From positions 1 through 32,533 of the forward strand of contig JAHINZ010000054.1 of assembly GCA_018895795.1 (NCBI GenBank): DNA of 32,533 bases, written 5' to 3'. The notes under the pieces are model-generated. The model had not been told where the DNA came from, searched no databases, and saw nothing but the letters and a program-made list of their open reading frames with translations. This stretch comes from Alphaproteobacteria bacterium (GTDB taxonomy: Bacteria; Pseudomonadota; Alphaproteobacteria; Caulobacterales; Caulobacteraceae). The translations under genes were made by a program, and so were the position numbers. Below are positions 17,519 through 27,608 of the stretch, one piece after another (position 1 is the stretch's first letter; each line of letters starts with the position of its first letter).

Positions 17519-20434
17519 ATGCTGTCATCCGCACGCCGTCATGGCGCTCGCCGCCTGGCCCTGATCGGGGCCACCTGCCTGACCTCCAGCCTGATCGGCC
17601 TGGCCGCCCACGCTCAGACCACGTCCGGCGCGACCGCCGCCGCGTCCGATACGGTCGAGGAAGTCGTGGTCACCGGGTTCCGCAAGAGCCTGGCCGACTC
17701 GACCAACGCCAAGCGCCAGAGCGTCGGCTTCACCGACACCGTCTTCGCCGAGGACATCGGCAAGTTCCCGGACGCCAACATCGCCGAGTCGCTGAACCGG
17801 ATTCCCGGCGTGCAGCTGACCCGCGAGATCAACGGCGACGGCCTGAACGTCGCCATCCGCGGCCTGGGCACCAACTTCACCAAGATCCTGTTGAACGGCG
17901 CCCAGGCGGCCGTGGCCTCGTCGGGCCGCACCGACAGCCAGAACCAGAACCGCGAAGTGGATCTGGACCTCTATCCGACCGAACTGTTCACCCGCCTGGA
18001 CGTCAGCAAGACGCCGACGGCCGATCAGGTCGAGGGTGGGGTGGCCGGCGTGGTCAACATGCGCAGCGCCCGGCCGTTCGACTACAAGTCCGCAGGTCAG
18101 CTGACCTATTCGCTTCAGGCCGGCAAGAACAACCAGGCCGACGACATCAGCCCGCGAGGTTCGGTGATCGGCAGCAAGACCTGGGAAACCCCAATCGGCG
18201 ACTTCGGCGTTCTGGCCGGCGCGGCCTTCGCCCGCAACAAGTCGACCACCACCGGTTTCGAGACCATCGGCTGGACCAACGCCAACATGAGCTGCGCCGG
18301 GTGCAACCTCACCGGCGGCAACGGCTTCAACTGGGCCTCGACCGTGCCGGCCGGCGTGACCACCAATGGCCTGACGCCCGGCCAGACGGTTGACAACGCC
18401 CTGCTGGCCTCGCTGAACCCGGGCGCCAGCCTGCAGCAACTCAGCGACGCGCAGATCCCGCGTCTGGGCCGCGACAGCTGGAGCTCGGGCGAACGCAACC
18501 GCGACTCCTACCTGCTGTCGCTGGAATGGCGCCCGAACGACGCCCTGAACTTCTATCTCGACACGCTGTACTCGAAGGCCGAGCGCAAGTTCGAGCGGAT
18601 CGACATCGACTGGGTGGTCCGCAACAGCAATTTCATGGTCCCGGTGGGCGTGAAGGTCGACAGCAACAACGTGGTCACCGAGGGTAAATTCCTCAACTCG
18701 CAGTTCTTCCTCGAATATCGTCCCTATGACGAAAACGTCGAGGTCCTGAACCTGAACCCGGGCTTCACCTGGCGCCCGAACGACTGGCTGAAGCTGGACG
18801 GCCAGATCAACTGGAGCCGCAGCGTCTTCCTGCGCGAAGCGCCTTCGGTCCTGGTCAACACCCCGCTCAACCAGGGCCTGGCGGTGACTTACGTCAACAA
18901 CGGCGGCGATCGGCCCAGCATCACCTCGAGCAAGAACCTCAACGACCCCAACCTGGGTTGGGTGTGGGCCGGCGCCCGCGTCAACATCCAGAACGAAAAG
19001 CGCGTCACCGCCACCAAGGGCGCCCATTTCGACCTGACGATGGGCGACGACACTGGCCTGAACATCAAGGTCGGCGCCGCCTATGACGACGTCAGCCGCC
19101 AGATCACGGCCATCGACAACAGCGGCCGCTGGCAGACCTTCACCTGCGGCGGCGGCGGCGTCACGCCGCAGAGCCCGGCCCCGTCGCCGACCCCGGCCTG
19201 CGACGGCCGCGCCGGCTCGGCCATTCCGCAGGCCAGCCTGTCCAGCTACCTCAAGCCCGGCCCGATCGGCTTCGTGACGGTGGACAAGGACAAGTTCTTC
19301 TCGGCCACCAACTATGACGCCTTCAACGCCGCGGCGCCCTATTCGTCCTCGGCGGCGACCGGCGCGGCCTCGGGCTTCATCCAGGAGAAGACCAGCGGCG
19401 CCTATATCGCCTTCAACGGCGTCTCTCAGGTGCTTGACCGTGACCTGAAGATCAATGGCGGCGTTCGCTACTACCGCACCGAGCAGACCATCAGAGGGCC
19501 GCAGACGGTCAACGGCGTGCTCTCCTTCCTCAGCCGCACCTCCCGATATGACGGCATGCTGCCGTCGTTCAACGCGGCCTGGAACCTGCGCGACGACGTC
19601 ATCCTGCGGATGAGCGCCTCGCGCACCCTCACCCGGCCCAACCCCTCGGCCATGCTGCCGGGCACCACGTTCAGCGATCCGTCGGCCCAGCAGGCCAACC
19701 AGGGCAACCCGAACCTGCAGCCCTATCTGTCGAACAATTTCGACATCGGCGGCGAATGGTACACCGGCGGCGCGGGCTATGTGGGCGTGGCCCTGTTCCG
19801 CAAGGAACTGACCGGCTTCACCGTCACCGGCAACAACACCATCCCGTTCCTGCAACTGGGCGTGCCCTATGACCAGCTGACCAATCTGCAGCAGCAGGCG
19901 ATCACCAACCGCGGCGGCCCCAACGCCGCCACCGTGACGGTGTCGCAGCAGGTCAACGCCGACGGCGTCCTGACCATCCAGGGCCAGGAAGTCACCTGGG
20001 TGCAGCCGCTGGACTTCGTGGTGGACGGCGCCGGCTTCACCGCCAACGCCACCCACGTCGAACAGAACCCACGCGGCACGGGCGCGCCGGCCAAGGCCAT
20101 CGGCGTCTCGCCCTGGACCTACAACGTCACCGGCTATTACGAAAAACACGGCGCGACGGTGCGTCTGTCCTATGTCTGGAACGACGCCCAGATCTCCTCG
20201 GGTCCGAACCAGAACGGCATTCCGGTCGCCGAACTGGGCACCGACGCCCGCGGCCAGTGGGACCTCTCGGCCAGTTATCAGTTCGAGAACCTGCCCACCC
20301 AGCCGCGCGTCACCCTGGACGTGATCAACATCACCGAGGAGCCGCAACGCAGCACCTTCGCGTGGGACAATGCGGCCTTCAGCTTCTATCAGCCGGGTCG
20401 TCAGGTCATGCTGGGCATTCGCGGCAAGTTCTAG
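17519..20434 (+). CDS. TonB-dependent receptor 1
   Basis: ATG at 17519 after GGGGAGAGAAAC; signal peptide; TonB-box-like EEVVVTGFRKSL; plug domain (FPDANIAESLNRIPGVQLTREINGDGLNVAIRGLGTNFTKILLNG); C-terminal aromatic strand (FYQPGRQVMLGIRGKF). The track start 17444 is a GTG further upstream. Confidence 0.93.
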   Translation: MLSSARRHGARRLALIGATCLTSSLIGLAAHAQTTSGATAAASDTVEEVVVTGFRKSLADSTNAKRQSVGFTDTVFAEDIGKFPDANIAESLNRIPGVQLTREINGDGLNVAIRGLGTNFTKILLNGAQAAVASSGRTDSQNQNREVDLDLYPTELFTRLDVSKTPTADQVEGGVAGVVNMRSARPFDYKSAGQLTYSLQAGKNNQADDISPRGSVIGSKTWETPIGDFGVLAGAAFARNKSTTTGFETIGWTNANMSCAGCNLTGGNGFNWASTVPAGVTTNGLTPGQTVDNALLASLNPGASLQQLSDAQIPRLGRDSWSSGERNRDSYLLSLEWRPNDALNFYLDTLYSKAERKFERIDIDWVVRNSNFMVPVGVKVDSNNVVTEGKFLNSQFFLEYRPYDENVEVLNLNPGFTWRPNDWLKLDGQINWSRSVFLREAPSVLVNTPLNQGLAVTYVNNGGDRPSITSSKNLNDPNLGWVWAGARVNIQNEKRVTATKGAHFDLTMGDDTGLNIKVGAAYDDVSRQITAIDNSGRWQTFTCGGGGVTPQSPAPSPTPACDGRAGSAIPQASLSSYLKPGPIGFVTVDKDKFFSATNYDAFNAAAPYSSSAATGAASGFIQEKTSGAYIAFNGVSQVLDRDLKINGGVRYYRTEQTIRGPQTVNGVLSFLSRTSRYDGMLPSFNAAWNLRDDVILRMSASRTLTRPNPSAMLPGTTFSDPSAQQANQGNPNLQPYLSNNFDIGGEWYTGGAGYVGVALFRKELTGFTVTGNNTIPFLQLGVPYDQLTNLQQQAITNRGGPNAATVTVSQQVNADGVLTIQGQEVTWVQPLDFVVDGAGFTANATHVEQNPRGTGAPAKAIGVSPWTYNVTGYYEKHGATVRLSYVWNDAQISSGPNQNGIPVAELGTDARGQWDLSASYQFENLPTQPRVTLDVINITEEPQRSTFAWDNAAFSFYQPGRQVMLGIRGKF

Positions 20435-20533
20435 TCTCGCCGACCCCGTCGTCGCGCGTCAGCGCGGCGGCGGATCTTTCTCCCCTCGTCGCCTTTTCGC
20501 GCGACCGTCTTCCCGACCTCGCGTGAAGCTCCC

Positions 20534-20568
20534 GGCGCATTCCCCACCCCGGAATGCGCCGTTTTTTT
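20534..20568 (+). terminator. Rho-independent terminator downstream of TonB receptor 1
   Basis: Perfect 10-bp stem GGCGCATTCC / GGAATGCGCC, 7-nt loop, then GTTTTTTT. Confidence 0.92.
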
Positions 20569-20609
20569 ATCCGAAAGGCCGGTCGCGGACGTCGGCTGAT
20601 CCCCGCCGG

Positions 20610-22736
20610 TCAGGCGGTGGCGGCGGCCGGTGACGGCGACAGCGCGGCGTCGATGCCGGCATAGAGGCTCTCGGGCGTCACCGGCTTGGTGATGAACCCG
20701 TCGGCCCCGACCGCCAGGGCTTGTCGGCGGTAATCGGCCGAGGCATTGGCCGTCATCATCACGATGGGCGTGGGCGCGCGACCCTCGCGGGCTTCCCATT
20801 GGCGGATGCGCGTGGTGGCCGACAGGCCGTCCATGACCGGCATCTGCATATCCATCAACACCAGGTCGAACCCCTCCTGGCGCACCCGATCGAACGCCTC
20901 GGCCCCGTTCTCGGCCATGGTCAGGCTGACCTGCAGGGGCTCGAGCAACAGCTCCACCACCCGGCGATTGACCGGATGGTCCTCGACCAGCAGAATCCGC
21001 GGCGCGCGATCGGGCATCAGCGCGCGCGGGTCGTTTTCGGTGATCGCCGGGGCCGCCGCTGAAGGCGGGGCCAGGCGCAGCGGAATGGTGAAGCAGAACC
21101 GGCTGCCGCCGCCTTCGCGCGCCTGCGCGTCGATCTGTCCGCCCATCAGCGCGACCAGATTGCGGCAGATCGCCAGCCCCAGGCCCGTGCCGCCGAAGCG
21201 CCGGGTGACCGTGTCGTCGCCTTGCACGAAGCGCTCGAACAGACGCGGCAGGATCTCGGGGGCGAGGCCGATCCCGGTGTCGTCGACGGTGACGGTCAGC
21301 CGGCGGTCGGCCGCGTCGGGCAGGGCGGCATGGACCTCGACCCGCACCTGCACCGCGCCGCGATCGGTGAACTTGATGGCGTTCGCGGTCAGGTTGGACA
21401 CCACCTGACGCAGGCGCAGGGCGTCGCCCAGGTAGAAGCCGTCGATGTCCGGGGCGAAGACGAGATCGAACTTCACACCCTTGCCTTCGGCCCTCAGGCG
21501 CATCAGGTCGGTGCAGGTCTGGATCTCGGCGCGCAGGTCGAAGGGCGCGACCTCCAGCTCCATGCGCGAGGCCTCGATCTTGCCGATGTCGAGCAGGTCG
21601 TTGAGGATGCGCTCCAGCGTCTCGCCGGAGTGGACGATGATGTCGACCATCTCGCGCTGACGGTCGGGCATCGGTTGGCGCGACAAGAGCTTGGCCAGAC
21701 CGATGACCCCGTTCAGCGGGGTGCGGATCTCGTGGCTGACATTGGCCACGAAGGTCGACTTGGCCGCGCTGGCCCGCTCGGCGACGGCGGCCGTCTCGAT
21801 CAGCTGGGCCTCCTGCAACTTCAGCTGGGTGATGTCGGCGAAGGTGGTCAGGGTCTTGGCCGGTTCCGGACCGTCGTCCTCGAAGATCGGCAAGGCGTTG
21901 ACGGTCAGCCACCGGCGCCCGTCCTGCGGGAGGTTGACGCCCAGGATAAAGTCCAGAACCGGCTTGCCCGTGGCCAGGCACTGCATCGAGGGTTGCTGGT
22001 CCACGGCCAGGGGCAAGCCGTCGACGTCCACCAGGCTCCAGCTGGGATCGAGCGAGGATCGGCCGACCAACTGGTCGCTGGTCAGGCCCAGCAGCCGGGC
22101 GGCGTTGGCGTTGTGCTCGATGATCACGCTGGCCCGGTCCTGCAGGACCACGCCCTCGCGCATCGCGGCGATGATCATCCGGTACTGCTGGTCGCCTCGG
22201 CGCAGGTTCTCGAGATCCCGGGCGTGCGAGCCGGCGATATTGGCCCCGACCCGCGCCTCGATCATCATCATGGCCACGCGCGACAGGCGCTCCAGGCACC
22301 GCAGTTCACGCGGCGTCCAGATCTTGGGCTGGGTGTCCATGGCGCACAGCGTGCCGATCCGCAGGCCGTCGACCGTGGTCAGAGGGGCCCCGGCATAGGC
22401 CCGGACCCCGGGCTGCCCCGTCACCAGGGGGTTTTCCGCGAAGCGGGCGTCCAGGGTGGCGTCCTCGATCACGAACAGGGAGGCCGACCGGATGGCGTGG
22501 TCGCAGAAGGCGATGTCGCGCGGCGTCTGCTGGATCTCGATCCCCAGCTTGGCCTTGAACCACTGCCGGTCAGCGTCGACCAGCGAGATCAGGGCCATGG
22601 GGGCGCCGCAGGTCTCGGAGACCTCGGCGACCAGGTTATTGAAGCCCGGGTCCTCGAAGGTGTCGAGAATATCCAGCGCCCAAAGCGCCGCCAGTCGCCG
22701 CCGCTCATACTCCGCCGTGGCTTCGAGACTCTTCAT
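20610..22736 (-). CDS. Hybrid sensor histidine kinase (GAF - PAS - HisKA - HATPase - REC)
   Basis: GAF-like N-terminus (CGAPMALISLVDADRQWFKAKLG); FVANVSHEIRTPLNGVIGLAKLL H-box; GTGLGLAICRNLVALMGG G-box; ILLVEDHPVNRRV and DLVLMDMQMPVMDG receiver. Start at ATG 22736 (MKSLEATAEYERRRL). Confidence 0.92.
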   Translation of the reverse strand: MKSLEATAEYERRRLAALWALDILDTFEDPGFNNLVAEVSETCGAPMALISLVDADRQWFKAKLGIEIQQTPRDIAFCDHAIRSASLFVIEDATLDARFAENPLVTGQPGVRAYAGAPLTTVDGLRIGTLCAMDTQPKIWTPRELRCLERLSRVAMMMIEARVGANIAGSHARDLENLRRGDQQYRMIIAAMREGVVLQDRASVIIEHNANAARLLGLTSDQLVGRSSLDPSWSLVDVDGLPLAVDQQPSMQCLATGKPVLDFILGVNLPQDGRRWLTVNALPIFEDDGPEPAKTLTTFADITQLKLQEAQLIETAAVAERASAAKSTFVANVSHEIRTPLNGVIGLAKLLSRQPMPDRQREMVDIIVHSGETLERILNDLLDIGKIEASRMELEVAPFDLRAEIQTCTDLMRLRAEGKGVKFDLVFAPDIDGFYLGDALRLRQVVSNLTANAIKFTDRGAVQVRVEVHAALPDAADRRLTVTVDDTGIGLAPEILPRLFERFVQGDDTVTRRFGGTGLGLAICRNLVALMGGQIDAQAREGGGSRFCFTIPLRLAPPSAAAPAITENDPRALMPDRAPRILLVEDHPVNRRVVELLLEPLQVSLTMAENGAEAFDRVRQEGFDLVLMDMQMPVMDGLSATTRIRQWEAREGRAPTPIVMMTANASADYRRQALAVGADGFITKPVTPESLYAGIDAALSPSPAAATA

Positions 22737-22884
22737 ACCGGACCGAGCGCGCTTCCTCGCTGATTCTGACCTTCTAGCATGCGACCGCAAGGTTAACCCG
22801 GGATCGGGCCGAACCGGGACGAAACGTCACAGGGGTCGCCGGCCTGCGGCCGCCATGCGTCGCCCGAGCGCGGATCGGCGAGGG

Positions 22885-24396
22885 TCAGCCCATCGCGTCG
22901 CAATTGGCCTTGATGAAATCGAGGTGGCTGGGCATCACCTCGGCCGACCGGGCGATCACCGCCTTGATCTCGGCCATCCGCCGGCGCAGCGCGTCGTTGC
23001 TCATCACGTCGACCATCGGGTCATAGCCCTTGGGCGCCAGGCCCTGGCCGACCATCACCGCGAACCACGAGGTGTCGTTGAACAGCTCCTCGTTCTCGCG
23101 GAAGATCCGGCCATAGCTTTCGAACACCGCGATCTTGTCGGCCAGATAGTCGGGGATCGCCATCTCGCGCAGATAGTCCCAGTAGGGCGTGTCGTTGCGG
23201 GTCGTGGCCTTGAAATGCAGGATCAGGAAGTCGCGGATCGTCTCATATTCGAACCGCATCACCCGGTTGTAGCGATCGATGTCGGGTCGGCGGAAATCGC
23301 GGTCGGGGAACATGGCCAGCAGTCGGGATATGCCCACCTGGATCAGGTGGATCGACTGGCTTTCCAGCGGCTCCATGAAGCCGGCCGCCAGGCCGATGGC
23401 GACGACGTTCTTGTTCCAGCTTTTCAGGCGGCGTCCGGCGGTGAACTTGATCAGCCTGGGATCGGCCAGGGGCTCGCCGTCCAGACGGGCCAGCAGATCG
23501 GCCGTGGCCTCGTCCTCGCTGATATGGGCGCTGGAAAAGGCGTAGCCGTTGCCCAGGCGATGCTGCAGCGGGATGCGCCATTGCCAGCCGGCCGGGCGGG
23601 CGGTGGCCCGGGTCACCGGGGCCCGCGAGCCGCCCAGGGCGCAGGGCACGGCCACCGCGCGGTCATTGAGCAGCCAGTTGGACCAGTCGTCATATCCCGT
23701 CTTCAGGGTCTGCTCGATCAGCAGGCCCCGGAAGCCCGAACAGTCGATGAACAGGTCGCCGGCGATCACCTGACCGCTCTCCAGCGTCACCGAGGTGACA
23801 AAGCCGGTCTCGCCGTTTTGCTGCACCGAGGCGATCTTGCCTTCCTGGCGGGTCACCCCGCGCGCCTCGGCATAGTCGCGCAGGAACTGGGCATAGAGGC
23901 CGGCGTCGAACTGGAAGGCGTAGGCGATCGATCCCAGCGGCGAATTGGCCTGGCCGTTGGGCCGCATGAACCTGCTCTGCCGCGCGGCGACGGTGTTGAG
24001 GGAATAGGCCCCCAGGTCATGGTCCTCGCCCATCGCCCGCAGCTTCAGCCAGTAGGCGTGGAACGACACCGCCTCCATGTCGACGCCATAGGGGCCGAAG
24101 GGGTGATGGTAGCTGTGGCCGATCTGCTTCCAGTCGACGAAATCGATGCCCAGCTTGAACGTCGCCTTGGTCTTGCGGACGAACTCGTTCTCATCCAGCC
24201 CCAGCATGCGGTTGAACATGTTGATCTGCGGGATGGTCGACTCGCCGACCCCGACCGTGCCGATCGCCTCGGACTCCACCAGGGTCACGCGGGTGCGGCC
24301 GTCCTTCAGGAAGCGGCCCAGGGCGGCGGCGGTCATCCAGCCGGCGGTGCCGCCACCGACGATGACCACGTGGTCCAGGCGATTGTCGATCTTCAT
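22885..24396 (-). CDS. Tryptophan halogenase-family flavoprotein (copy 4)
   Basis: [16 protein letters not shown] motif, [37 protein letters not shown] (WxWxIP), [16 protein letters not shown] at 24396 overlaps the stop of copy 3 (ATGA). Confidence 0.92.
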   Translation of the reverse strand: MKIDNRLDHVVIVGGGTAGWMTAAALGRFLKDGRTRVTLVESEAIGTVGVGESTIPQINMFNRMLGLDENEFVRKTKATFKLGIDFVDWKQIGHSYHHPFGPYGVDMEAVSFHAYWLKLRAMGEDHDLGAYSLNTVAARQSRFMRPNGQANSPLGSIAYAFQFDAGLYAQFLRDYAEARGVTRQEGKIASVQQNGETGFVTSVTLESGQVIAGDLFIDCSGFRGLLIEQTLKTGYDDWSNWLLNDRAVAVPCALGGSRAPVTRATARPAGWQWRIPLQHRLGNGYAFSSAHISEDEATADLLARLDGEPLADPRLIKFTAGRRLKSWNKNVVAIGLAAGFMEPLESQSIHLIQVGISRLLAMFPDRDFRRPDIDRYNRVMRFEYETIRDFLILHFKATTRNDTPYWDYLREMAIPDYLADKIAVFESYGRIFRENEELFNDTSWFAVMVGQGLAPKGYDPMVDVMSNDALRRRMAEIKAVIARSAEVMPSHLDFIKANCDAMG

Positions 24397-25910
24397 GCGG
24401 TCTTCTCGAATTGCGGCGCCGCGCAATAGCGGGCGATGAAGGCTTCGTGAGTCGGTAGGGCCTGCGCGGTCTGGCGCACCAGCGCCGCCAGGCGTTGCAG
24501 TTGGCCGCGCACCAACTGCTCGTCCAGGCTGTCGACCAGCGGGTCATAACCGCGCGGGCGGATGTTCTGGCCCAGCAGCACCGCCAGCCAGCTGGGTTCG
24601 GCGAACAGGTCGTAGTCCGACTGGAACAGGCGTCCGCGCGCCGCGAACAGCTCGATCTTGCGCTGCAGGCTCTCGGGGATGGCCATGTCGCGGGCCTCGC
24701 GCCAATAGGGCTCCGGGCGGTCGTTGGCCTTGAAGTGCAGGATGATGAAGTCGCGGATCAGCTCGGTCTGCAGCGTCGTCAGGCGATTATATTCGGCGAT
24801 CTCGACGGGGTCGAAACCCCGGTCGGGGAACAGGGCCAGCAGCTTGGTGATGCCGGTCTGGACCATGTGGATGCTGGTGCTTTCCAGCGGCTCCAGAAAG
24901 CCCGACGACAGGCCGATGGCGACGCAGTTCTTCACCCAGGCCTGCTTGCGCCGCCCGGCCTTGAAGCGGATGACGTTCGGCTCGGCGCGGGCCGGGCCGT
25001 CCAGGGTGGCGCGCAGGCGGGCCAGGGCGTCCTCGTCGCTGATATGGCGGCTGGAATAGACATAACCGTTGCCGGTGCGGTGCTGCAGCGGGATGCGCCA
25101 GCGCCAGCCGGCCGTATCGGCCGTGGCGCGGGTATAGGGCGTCAGGCCGTCGCCGCCGGTCTGGCAGGGCAGGGCCACGGCGCGGTCATTGGGCAGCCAA
25201 TGGCTCCAGTCCTCGAAGCCGGTGTCCAGCGCCTGTTCGATCAGCAGGCCGCGAAAGCCCGAGCAGTCGATGAACAGATCGGCCTCGATCTCGTGCCCGC
25301 CGTCCAGGGTCACCGAACGGATGAAGCCGTCTTCGCCACGCAGCGCCACGTCCACCACCCGGCCTTCGCGGCGGACCACGCCGCGCGCCTCGGCATAGGA
25401 CCGCAGATAGCGGGCATAGAGGCCGGCGTCGAAATGGAAGGCGTATTTCAGGCTCGACAGCACCTGGCCGGGGTCCTTGCTGGGCAGCATGAACTTGCCC
25501 ATCCGCGCCGCCGTGGCCGACAGGTTGAAGTCGTCGATCGGCTGTTGCGAGCCCTCGCTGCGCGCCTTCAGCCAGATCTGGTGGAACTTCAGGGCCTCGA
25601 TATCCAGGCCAAAGCCGCCGAACGGATGCAGGTAGCGCGAGCCGGGCCCGGTCCAGTCGACGAACTCGATGGCCAGCTTGAAGCTGGCCTGGGTGGACCG
25701 CATGAAGTCGGCTTCGTCGATGCCCAGGATCTGGTTGAAGGTGGTGATCGGCGGGATGGTCGCCTCGCCGACCCCGACCGTGGCGATGGCGTCGCTCTCG
25801 ACCAGGGTGATCTCGACGCCCTTGAGCACCTTGGCCAGCGTCGCCGCCGTCATCCAGCCGGCCGTGCCGCCGCCGACGATCAGCACCTTGCGGATGGGGT
25901 TGGGGGTCAT
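24393..25910 (-). CDS. Tryptophan halogenase-family flavoprotein (copy 3)
   Basis: [62 protein letters not shown]. Confidence 0.93.
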   Translation of the reverse strand: MTPNPIRKVLIVGGGTAGWMTAATLAKVLKGVEITLVESDAIATVGVGEATIPPITTFNQILGIDEADFMRSTQASFKLAIEFVDWTGPGSRYLHPFGGFGLDIEALKFHQIWLKARSEGSQQPIDDFNLSATAARMGKFMLPSKDPGQVLSSLKYAFHFDAGLYARYLRSYAEARGVVRREGRVVDVALRGEDGFIRSVTLDGGHEIEADLFIDCSGFRGLLIEQALDTGFEDWSHWLPNDRAVALPCQTGGDGLTPYTRATADTAGWRWRIPLQHRTGNGYVYSSRHISDEDALARLRATLDGPARAEPNVIRFKAGRRKQAWVKNCVAIGLSSGFLEPLESTSIHMVQTGITKLLALFPDRGFDPVEIAEYNRLTTLQTELIRDFIILHFKANDRPEPYWREARDMAIPESLQRKIELFAARGRLFQSDYDLFAEPSWLAVLLGQNIRPRGYDPLVDSLDEQLVRGQLQRLAALVRQTAQALPTHEAFIARYCAAPQFEKTA

Positions 25911-25939
25911 GGGCGTGGAGCCTCAAGGGGCAGGCTGAT

Positions 25940-26086
25940 CCTTCTCCCCTTGCGGGAGAAGGTGGCGACCGCAGGTCGACGGATGAGGGGTTGAAGGTGT
26001 TGTCCGGCGCGCTCAGCCAGATTGGGAACGCGGGCGCGACCCCTCATCCGGCGCTGCGCGCCACCTTCTCCCGCAAGGGGAGAAGG
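25940..26086. repeat. Long palindromic element between halogenase copies 2 and 3
   Basis: 28-bp perfect outer arms CCTTCTCCCCTTGCGGGAGAAGGTGGCG (25940-25967) / reverse complement (26059-26086), plus inner arms CGGATGAGGGGT (25980-25991) / ACCCCTCATCCG (26039-26050). Confidence 0.9.
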
Positions 26087-26102
26087 GAAGATGGTGAGCC
26101 GC

Positions 26103-27608
26103 TCAGGCATCGGTCATCCCAACTTGGGCCAGCGCCTGTTCATGACTCGGCAGCCCCTCCGCGGTCTGACGAAAGATCGCCTGCATGCGCTCCAAGGTCG
26201 CGCGCATTCGGTCCAGCGGCATCCGGTCGGCCAACGGATCATGGCGGACCGGCAGCACCCCGTGGCCGATGAAGGCGGCGACCCAGCTGGGTTCGAGGAA
26301 GGTCTCCTCGTCATACATCACCACCCGGCCGCGGCTTTCGAACTGGGCGATCTTGTAGGCCAGAGCCTCGGGCGTGGGGGCGTCGCGGCCCAGGTCCCAG
26401 ATCGCCCCGTCGCGCCGGCCGGATCGGCGATAGTGCAGGATGGCCATGTCGCGCATCCGCTCGATCATCGCCGCGCCGAGGCGGTTATATTCCTGCGCCG
26501 CCGCGGGCCCGTCGCCGGGACGCGGGAACAGGGCTATCAGCCGGGTGACGCCGCTCTGGATCAGGTGCAGGTCGGTGGCGTCCAGCGTCTCGATCCCGCC
26601 GGCCGCCCCGCCGATGGCCACACAGTTGCCGACCCTGGCCCGGGCCCGCCGGCCGTTGGTCAGGGTCCGGAATTCCGGCTCCGAACGGCCGTCCTCCGCC
26701 AGGCCGCGGCTCAGCGCCTCCAGCGCCGCCGCGTCGTCGGTCAGGTCGGCGCGATAGACCAGGCCGCTGTCCAGGGCGCCTTGCAGCGGGATGCGCCAGA
26801 GCCAGCCCTCGGCGACCGCCTCGATGTCGGTCAGGGGCGCGGCGACGTCCGGGGCCGGGGCGGTCAGCCGCACCGCGCGGTCGCCCGGCAGCAGGCTGGA
26901 CCAGTCCTCGAACGGCTCGTCCAGGGCCTGGCCGATCAGCCGGGCGGCGGGGCCGGTGGCGTCGACATAGAGCTCGGCCTCGACCCGCTCGCCGTCGGCC
27001 AGCGCCACGGCCGCGATGTCGCCGGTCACGCCGTCGCGGATCACCTGCGCCACCGCGCCGCGTTGCGCCTCGACGCCGTGGCTCAGGGCCAGGTCGCGCA
27101 ACACGCCGGCATAGAGCCCGGCGTCCAGGTGAAGGCCATAGGTCAGGGTCGACAGGGGCGAGCGCGGATCGGGGCTGGGCGGCGCGAACCGGCCCAGGTC
27201 GGCGGCGACGGCCGCCAGGTTGAAGACGTCCAGCGGGGCGCTGTCGCCGGCCTGACGCAGGCGGGCCCAGTAGTGGTGGAATTCCACCCCCTCGAGCCGG
27301 GCTCCGATCTCGCCGAAGGCCTCGCAATGGCGCGCGCCGGGCGTCCAGTTCAGGAACCGAGAGCCCAGCTTGTAGGTCGCCCGCGTGGCGGTCATCAGCG
27401 CCGCCTCGTCCAGGCCCAGCAGGGCGTGGAACGAGCGCAGGGCGGGCAGGGTGGAGCGCGCGCCGCTGGCCTCGGGCCCGGTCTCGACCACCCGGATCGC
27501 GGCCCGGCCGCCGGTGGCCCGGGCCAGGGCGGCGGCGGTCATCCAGGCGTCGATCCCGCCGCCGATGATCGCCACCCGGCCCAGCGGGAGGGGGCGTCCG
27601 GACCTCAT
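26103..27608 (-). CDS. Divergent tryptophan halogenase-family protein (copy 2) with altered motifs
   Basis: Same length and architecture as neighbours but [49 protein letters not shown] and [11 protein letters not shown] retained. ATG 27608 overlaps the stop of copy 1 (ATGA). Confidence 0.85.
   Translation of the reverse strand: MRSGRPLPLGRVAIIGGGIDAWMTAAALARATGGRAAIRVVETGPEASGARSTLPALRSFHALLGLDEAALMTATRATYKLGSRFLNWTPGARHCEAFGEIGARLEGVEFHHYWARLRQAGDSAPLDVFNLAAVAADLGRFAPPSPDPRSPLSTLTYGLHLDAGLYAGVLRDLALSHGVEAQRGAVAQVIRDGVTGDIAAVALADGERVEAELYVDATGPAARLIGQALDEPFEDWSSLLPGDRAVRLTAPAPDVAAPLTDIEAVAEGWLWRIPLQGALDSGLVYRADLTDDAAALEALSRGLAEDGRSEPEFRTLTNGRRARARVGNCVAIGGAAGGIETLDATDLHLIQSGVTRLIALFPRPGDGPAAAQEYNRLGAAMIERMRDMAILHYRRSGRRDGAIWDLGRDAPTPEALAYKIAQFESRGRVVMYDEETFLEPSWVAAFIGHGVLPVRHDPLADRMPLDRMRATLERMQAIFRQTAEGLPSHEQALAQVGMTDA

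Noticed and set aside
17525-20347. 940-aa minus-strand ORF
   Set aside because: Antisense shadow of TonB receptor 1 in a high-GC3 gene; no family motifs.
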